Assembly: GCA_022848835.1 (NCBI GenBank)
Contig: JAJISG010000178.1
Span: 1-9,422 of the forward strand
Source: Thermoplasmatota archaeon
GTDB taxonomy: Archaea > Thermoplasmatota > Thermoplasmata > RBG-16-68-12 > JAJISG01
DNA: 9,422 bases
Reading direction: 5' to 3'
The notes beneath the pieces are model-generated. The model worked only from the letters and a program-made list of their open reading frames with translations, was not told where the DNA came from and made no database searches. Made by a program: the position numbers and the translations under genes. The number at the start of each line of letters is the position of its first letter. Within the stretch, counting starts at the first letter, position 1. Of this stretch, positions 6,575 through 9,422 are shown piece by piece.

Positions 6575-6751
6575 TCAATGGCACGGGACGCCCACGGCGT
6601 GTCTCAGGTCGTGGAATACATCGTGAGCCGCCGCCGCCTGGGCGAAGCCCATCACATAGAAAACAGCGGTAGCCACCAGCGCCGCCAATACAATCCACGA
6701 GACGTACACCGCCGCATTGGCGGGTAGCCACCTGCGCAATCGTTCCCACAT
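6575..6751 (-). CDS. cbtB: Cobalt transporter subunit CbtB (58 residues)
   Basis: This short gene encodes MWERLRRWLP, then one membrane helix (about 13-36), then the conserved CbtB metal-binding tail HDVFHDLRHAVGVPCH at 43-58. His43, His47, His51, Cys57 and His58 are the likely cobalt ligands. The protein ends in PCH, as is typical for the family. It pairs with cbtA four bases downstream to form a complete cbtBA operon. The ATG at 6751-6749 is preceded on the minus strand by AGGAGG (6769-6764) and GTGATC (6761-6756), together near-complementary to the 16S 3' end. A GTG at 6761 opens another frame with a Cys/Gly/Arg-rich, non-CbtB product and is not used. Regulation is probably by the inverted repeat at 6812-6840. 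Confidence 0.88.
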   Translation of the reverse strand: MWERLRRWLPANAAVYVSWIVLAALVATAVFYVMGFAQAAAAHDVFHDLRHAVGVPCH

Positions 6752-6800
6752 CTGTGATCACTTCCTCCTGATAGTGTTAATGTGCCGTATGGAGGGTCGA

Positions 6801-6808
6801 TACTTAAA
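6801..6808 (-). promoter_or_regulatory. TATA box of the cbtBA operon
   Basis: The minus strand reads TTTAAGTA. Transcription about 25 bases downstream (near 6779) would give a leader of about 28 bases containing AGGAGG. The inverted repeat at 6812-6840 begins four bases upstream of it, over the expected BRE/TFB contact region. Confidence 0.6.
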
Positions 6809-6811
6809 CCT

Positions 6812-6840
6812 TGTGTTACATAATGGCATTTGGTAACACA
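6812..6840. promoter_or_regulatory. Inverted repeat TGTGTTAC-N13-GTAACACA, probable NikR-type operator
   Basis: Perfect eight-base arms (6812-6819 and 6833-6840) have half-site starts 21 bases apart, two helical turns, as expected for a dimeric or tetrameric regulator. The core GTGTTAC-N13-GTAACAC matches, from memory, the NikR consensus proposed for delta-proteobacteria such as Desulfovibrio; the match to a published motif should be confirmed. Its place against the cbtB TATA box predicts repression of cobalt uptake when metal is plentiful. It also lies ahead of the divergent pgk gene. Confidence 0.6.
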
Positions 6841-6956
6841 CATCGGTGAGAACTGGGAGATATCGTATTAAGCGAAGGGCGACATCCGCTAAGCGTAGCA
6901 GGGACGGAAGCTACAAAGAGCCGAGAAAGGGGGGTTTTGGCCTGGGATTTTTCACC

Positions 6957-8189
6957 ATGGACGACTTCAACCTCGGGGGGAAAAGGGTATTGGTTCGGCT
7001 GGACATAAACTCGCCCATCGATCCCATCTCGGGCAGGATCCTCAATGACAATCGCATAAGACAGCACATGGCAACCCTCCGCGAGTTGAGAGATGCTAGG
7101 GTGGCGATCCTCGCCCATCAGGGCCGCGCAGGGAAGGACGACTTCGTTACTATGGAAGCCCATGCGGAGAGTCTCTCATATTACCTGGGCCGAGATGTGG
7201 GGTATGTGGATAGTTTGTTCGGGAAGACCGCGGTGGAGGCCATCAAGGGGCTAGACCCCGGAGAGTTCACGTTGCTCGAAAACACTCGGTTCTACTCGGA
7301 GGAGATCGTACTAATGGATGCCGAGCCCGCTAAGATGTCCTCGTCCCACATGGTGGGCACTCTGGCTCCGCTGGCCGACTTCTTCATCAACGATGCCTTC
7401 GCCGCGGCCCACAGGGCCCAGCCCAGCCTGGTGGGCTTTTGCGAGGTCCTCCCCAGCATCGCAGGTAGGGTAATGGAGAGGGAGGTGGAGATGCTGGAGA
7501 GGGCGATGCATAGTGAGGAGAGGCCCAAGATCGCGATTCTCGGGGGAATGAAGGTCGACGACTCGGTCGCCGTGGCGCGCCATATGCTCTCCCAAGGCAT
7601 TGTCGACAGAGTTCTCACCGCAGGCGTGGTCGCTAATCTCTTCCTCTGGGCTGAGGGCAGGAAGCTCGGAGAGGTCAACGAGGACTTCCTCAAGAAGGAG
7701 GTCCCAGCGTGCGGAGCCGTGCTCCAAGGTGCGAGGGACCTCTTGAAGAAGTACCCGGATGAAATATTCGTACCCGTGGACGTGGTAGTGAACGTAAAGG
7801 GCGAGGGAAGGACCCTGTCCAAAGAGAACCTGCCTTCTGAGTACCCCATCCAAGACATCGGGATAGACACGATCGTCCGCTACCTTGTCGAAATTTCAAC
7901 GGCGCAGGTCATCATACTGAATGGGCCCGCAGGTGTCTTCGAGGTGGAGGAGTTCTCGGTTGGCACCAGGGAACTCTTCTTGGCGGTGGCCAAGTCGAAG
8001 GGCTTCAAGGTGATAGGCGGTGGGCACACGGTCACGGCTGTGGAACAGCTGGGAGTCTCCCAGCAAATGGATCATGTAAGTACTGGTGGCGGCTCCCTGA
8101 TCACATATCTGGCAGGACAACCATTGCCCGTTCTGGATGCCCTCCACAGGTCTAGAGCCAGGTTCAAAGAGGTCGGGCCTGGGGGCTAG
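6957..8189 (+). CDS. pgk: Phosphoglycerate kinase (archaeal type)
   Basis: This enzyme transfers phosphate between 1,3-bisphosphoglycerate and ADP in glycolysis and gluconeogenesis, in the cytoplasm. From ATG 6957 it has 410 residues, the usual archaeal length. Motifs, numbered from that start: RLDINSP (14-20), AHQGRAG (53-59), LLENTRF (106-112), NDAFAAAHRAQPS (145-157), GGMKVDDS (196-203, where many homologues have GGAK), GPAGVFE (323-329, nucleotide loop), GGGHT (354-358) and STGGGS (375-380). The start is uncertain. The frame is open to a GTG at 6846, adding 37 mostly basic residues, and relatives often begin a few residues before the TxDDF motif, yet no ATG, GTG or TTG occurs between 6849 and 6956. 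Neither start has a good ribosome site. ATG 6957 fits family length; codon choice upstream looks non-coding. It is divergent from cbtBA and followed by proC after 241 bases. Confidence 0.93.
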   Translation: MDDFNLGGKRVLVRLDINSPIDPISGRILNDNRIRQHMATLRELRDARVAILAHQGRAGKDDFVTMEAHAESLSYYLGRDVGYVDSLFGKTAVEAIKGLDPGEFTLLENTRFYSEEIVLMDAEPAKMSSSHMVGTLAPLADFFINDAFAAAHRAQPSLVGFCEVLPSIAGRVMEREVEMLERAMHSEERPKIAILGGMKVDDSVAVARHMLSQGIVDRVLTAGVVANLFLWAEGRKLGEVNEDFLKKEVPACGAVLQGARDLLKKYPDEIFVPVDVVVNVKGEGRTLSKENLPSEYPIQDIGIDTIVRYLVEISTAQVIILNGPAGVFEVEEFSVGTRELFLAVAKSKGFKVIGGGHTVTAVEQLGVSQQMDHVSTGGGSLITYLAGQPLPVLDALHRSRARFKEVGPGG

Positions 8190-8370
8190 TCAGCAACCAT
8201 GACCTGCCCTGAGGGAGAGAATCTCTTTCAATTCGAATCGGGGAATCGAGGATTGCACATGCTCCTGACTGGAGAGGGTATGGAGCCAGTAGCATGATAA
8301 GGCGAGATTTAGGGAGATAGCGGAGCTTCTGATGGACTCACGGGAGTACGGAAGGCTCTCCACTATCAGC

Positions 8371-8378
8371 TTAATTTT
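8371..8378 (+). promoter_or_regulatory. Possible TATA box for proC
   Basis: TTAATTTT sits about 57 bases before the TTG at 8431, predicting a leader of about 30 bases that contains GGGAGGG. The 241-base gap 8190-8430 holds this element and no gene or RNA I can support. Confidence 0.35.
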
Positions 8379-8420
8379 CAACGGCTGAGAGAGACGAGAC
8401 TTCCGCAAAGGCCTTACCAC

Positions 8421-8427
8421 GGGAGGG
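8421..8427 (+). promoter_or_regulatory. Ribosome binding site GGGAGGG ahead of proC
   Basis: GGGAGGG ends three bases before TTG 8431 (GGAGG, 8422-8426, ends four bases before). It is too far (about 22 bases) from the in-frame ATG at 8449 to serve it, so it favours the TTG start. Confidence 0.5.
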
Positions 8428-8430
8428 CGA

Positions 8431-9282
8431 TTGACACTCGGTCATCCCATGCAAGAAGCGAGAGTAGCCATCATAGGCGCGGGACATATAGGCAGCGCCC
8501 TGGTCCGTGGCTTCCTTGAGACGGGTAGGTGCAAAAGGGAGCATCTCATGGCGACTATCCCGTCGGAGGAGAAGGCCCAGCAATTACGAGAGGAGCTAGG
8601 GATTCAGGTGGAGAGTGACAACAGGAAGGCCTGCGGGTGGGCTAGAGTCATAGTGTTCTGCGTGAAACCCCAGGTCATGGCCTCCGTTCTCCAGGAGGTG
8701 GCCGATACCGTCTCCGAGGATAAGCTTGTAACGTCCGTGGTTGCGGGCATTCCTACCCAGTTCATCGAGGGATGCCTCGGGAAGCAGGTGGGCGTCGTGC
8801 GTCTCATGCCGAACATCGCTGTACTGTCCCGTCAGGGAGCCACGGGCATGTGCCGCGGCCGTTTTGTCCGGGATGAGGATGTGGAGTACGTAAGGAACCT
8901 CTTCTCCAGCGTCGGTATGGTGATGGAAGTGAGCGAGGACCTGATGGATGCCGTGACTGGCCTGAGCGGGACGGGTCCTATGTACATCTTCCAGGTCATA
9001 GAAGGGCTGTCTGACGCCGGCGTAAAGGTGGGACTGAGTAGGGAGAAAGCGTACGCATTGGCCGTGCAGACAGTCCTGGGGGCAGCCCTCATGGCTCGTG
9101 ATCTGGGAGAACACCCAGGTCAGCTGAAGGACCTGGTGACTTCGCCCGCCGGCACTGCGATCTCAGCCCTTCACCTCATGGAGAGGAGCGGTTTTCGGGC
9201 GATTCTGATGGACGCTGTCGAGGAAGCGGCGAGGAGATCGGCTGAACTGGGAAAGTTGCACACGCTCGGGTCCTCTGACTGA
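8431..9282 (+). CDS. proC: Pyrroline-5-carboxylate reductase
   Basis: ProC reduces pyrroline-5-carboxylate to proline with NAD(P)H, the last step of proline synthesis, in the cytoplasm. From the TTG the protein has 283 residues. It shows the Rossmann fingerprint VAIIGAGHIG (12-21), FCVKP (76-80), VAGIP (104-108), RLMPNIA (124-130) and the C-terminal dimer/active-site signature: LSGTGPMY (178-185), DAGVKVGL (195-202) and TSPAGT (237-242), close to the family LSGSGPAY and TSPGGT. Length and motif order are complete. TTG 8431 is chosen because GGGAGGG lies just upstream; ATG 8449 gives the shorter start MQEARVAII, which also looks normal for the family. No proA or proB neighbour is visible, so its operon context is not proline-specific. 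Confidence 0.93.
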   Translation: MTLGHPMQEARVAIIGAGHIGSALVRGFLETGRCKREHLMATIPSEEKAQQLREELGIQVESDNRKACGWARVIVFCVKPQVMASVLQEVADTVSEDKLVTSVVAGIPTQFIEGCLGKQVGVVRLMPNIAVLSRQGATGMCRGRFVRDEDVEYVRNLFSSVGMVMEVSEDLMDAVTGLSGTGPMYIFQVIEGLSDAGVKVGLSREKAYALAVQTVLGAALMARDLGEHPGQLKDLVTSPAGTAISALHLMERSGFRAILMDAVEEAARRSAELGKLHTLGSSD

Positions 9283-9365
9283 ACACTTATGGGGGACGAC
9301 ACCGGCAGTGTGAATATCGGACTTTTGGCCATGTTTTCCTCACTGATAACTCGGTCGGCAATTTC

Positions 9366-9422
9366 TCAATCGCTCTCGCCGGAATCTCCTTCGATTGGCT
9401 TGGGAGGCGCAGACTCGGAGGA
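9366..9422 (-). CDS. Possible C-terminal fragment of a minus-strand gene
   Basis: Read on the minus strand, the window edge gives an open frame of 18 residues, SSESAPPKPIEGDSGESD, then TGA. This acidic, Pro/Ser-rich sequence looks like the disordered tail of a protein whose body lies outside the window. The opposite strand also has an open frame (ATG 9289 to the edge, 44 codons) of mixed composition, and neither can be decided from so little sequence. No function can be given. Confidence 0.25.
   Translation of the reverse strand, partial: SSESAPPKPIEGDSGESD

Noticed and set aside
6567..6761. 64-residue minus-strand frame starting at GTG 6761
   Set aside because: It is frame-shifted against cbtB, has a Cys/Gly/Arg-rich product without family features, and its GTG is only two bases from AGGAGG.
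8232..8239. TTCGAATC, resembling a tRNA T-loop
   Set aside because: No pairing T-stem, anticodon arm or acceptor stem could be found around it on either strand.
8190..8420. 76-residue minus-strand frame filling the pgk-proC gap
   Set aside because: GTG start without a ribosome site, no recognisable motif, Ser/Leu-rich composition. It would also leave proC's promoter and ribosome site overlapping its 5' end. Not impossible but unsupported.
9289..9422. Plus-strand ATG frame of 44 codons running to the window end
   Set aside because: No ribosome site or TATA box at a useful distance, and it overlaps a minus-strand frame that looks like an acidic protein tail. Too short to decide.
1..9422. CRISPR arrays, insertion sequences, prophage or toxin-antitoxin genes
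   Set aside because: No regularly spaced repeats, terminal inverted repeats, transposase or integrase motifs, or paired small toxin-like genes were seen on either strand.

Overview
The window looks archaeal, most likely Euryarchaeota in the broad sense and possibly Thermoplasmatota; that lineage call is an inference. The evidence is: an archaeal-type phosphoglycerate kinase; two stand-alone KaiC/RecA-type ATPases; a DUF835 domain, which is common in Thermococcales and Thermoplasmatota proteins; TATA-like boxes about 25 bases before expected transcript starts; one probably leaderless mRNA; and frequent TTG/GTG starts. There is no sign of an insertion sequence, phage, CRISPR array, tRNA or rRNA.

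Left part (1-5784) is an ATPase/signalling-like cluster. On the minus strand are a long coiled-coil protein (cut off by the window edge) and, upstream of it, KaiC-like ATPase A. Divergent from ATPase A is a plus-strand protein with three identical CxxC-x10-CxxC zinc knuckles and four copies of a helical repeat of about 62 residues. It converges stop-to-stop with KaiC-like ATPase B. Upstream of ATPase B, probably in one transcript with it, is a 634-residue protein. That protein joins a small N-terminal domain, a long Lys/Arg-rich linker, a bacterial DnaA-type AAA+ module and a C-terminal DUF835 domain. It lacks the DNA-binding domain IV of DnaA. It is the most unusual object in the window, since archaea normally initiate replication with Orc1/Cdc6.

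Middle part (5851-6845) is the cbtB-cbtA cobalt-uptake operon on the minus strand. The 58-residue cbtB carries the His-rich PCH C-terminus of its family. Just upstream of its TATA box lies a perfect inverted repeat, GTGTTAC-N13-GTAACAC, which resembles NikR operators described for some bacteria. This suggests metal-responsive repression.

Right part (6846-9422) holds two plus-strand metabolic genes: pgk (glycolysis/gluconeogenesis) and proC (last step of proline synthesis). The final ~140 bases hold no confidently assigned gene, only a possible C-terminal fragment on the minus strand.

How the left-hand genes work together is not known. My inference is a cytoplasmic ATPase module in which two KaiC-like switches act with a zinc-knuckle/helical-repeat scaffold, a coiled-coil protein and a DnaA-DUF835 protein. 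The right-hand genes are ordinary metabolism.
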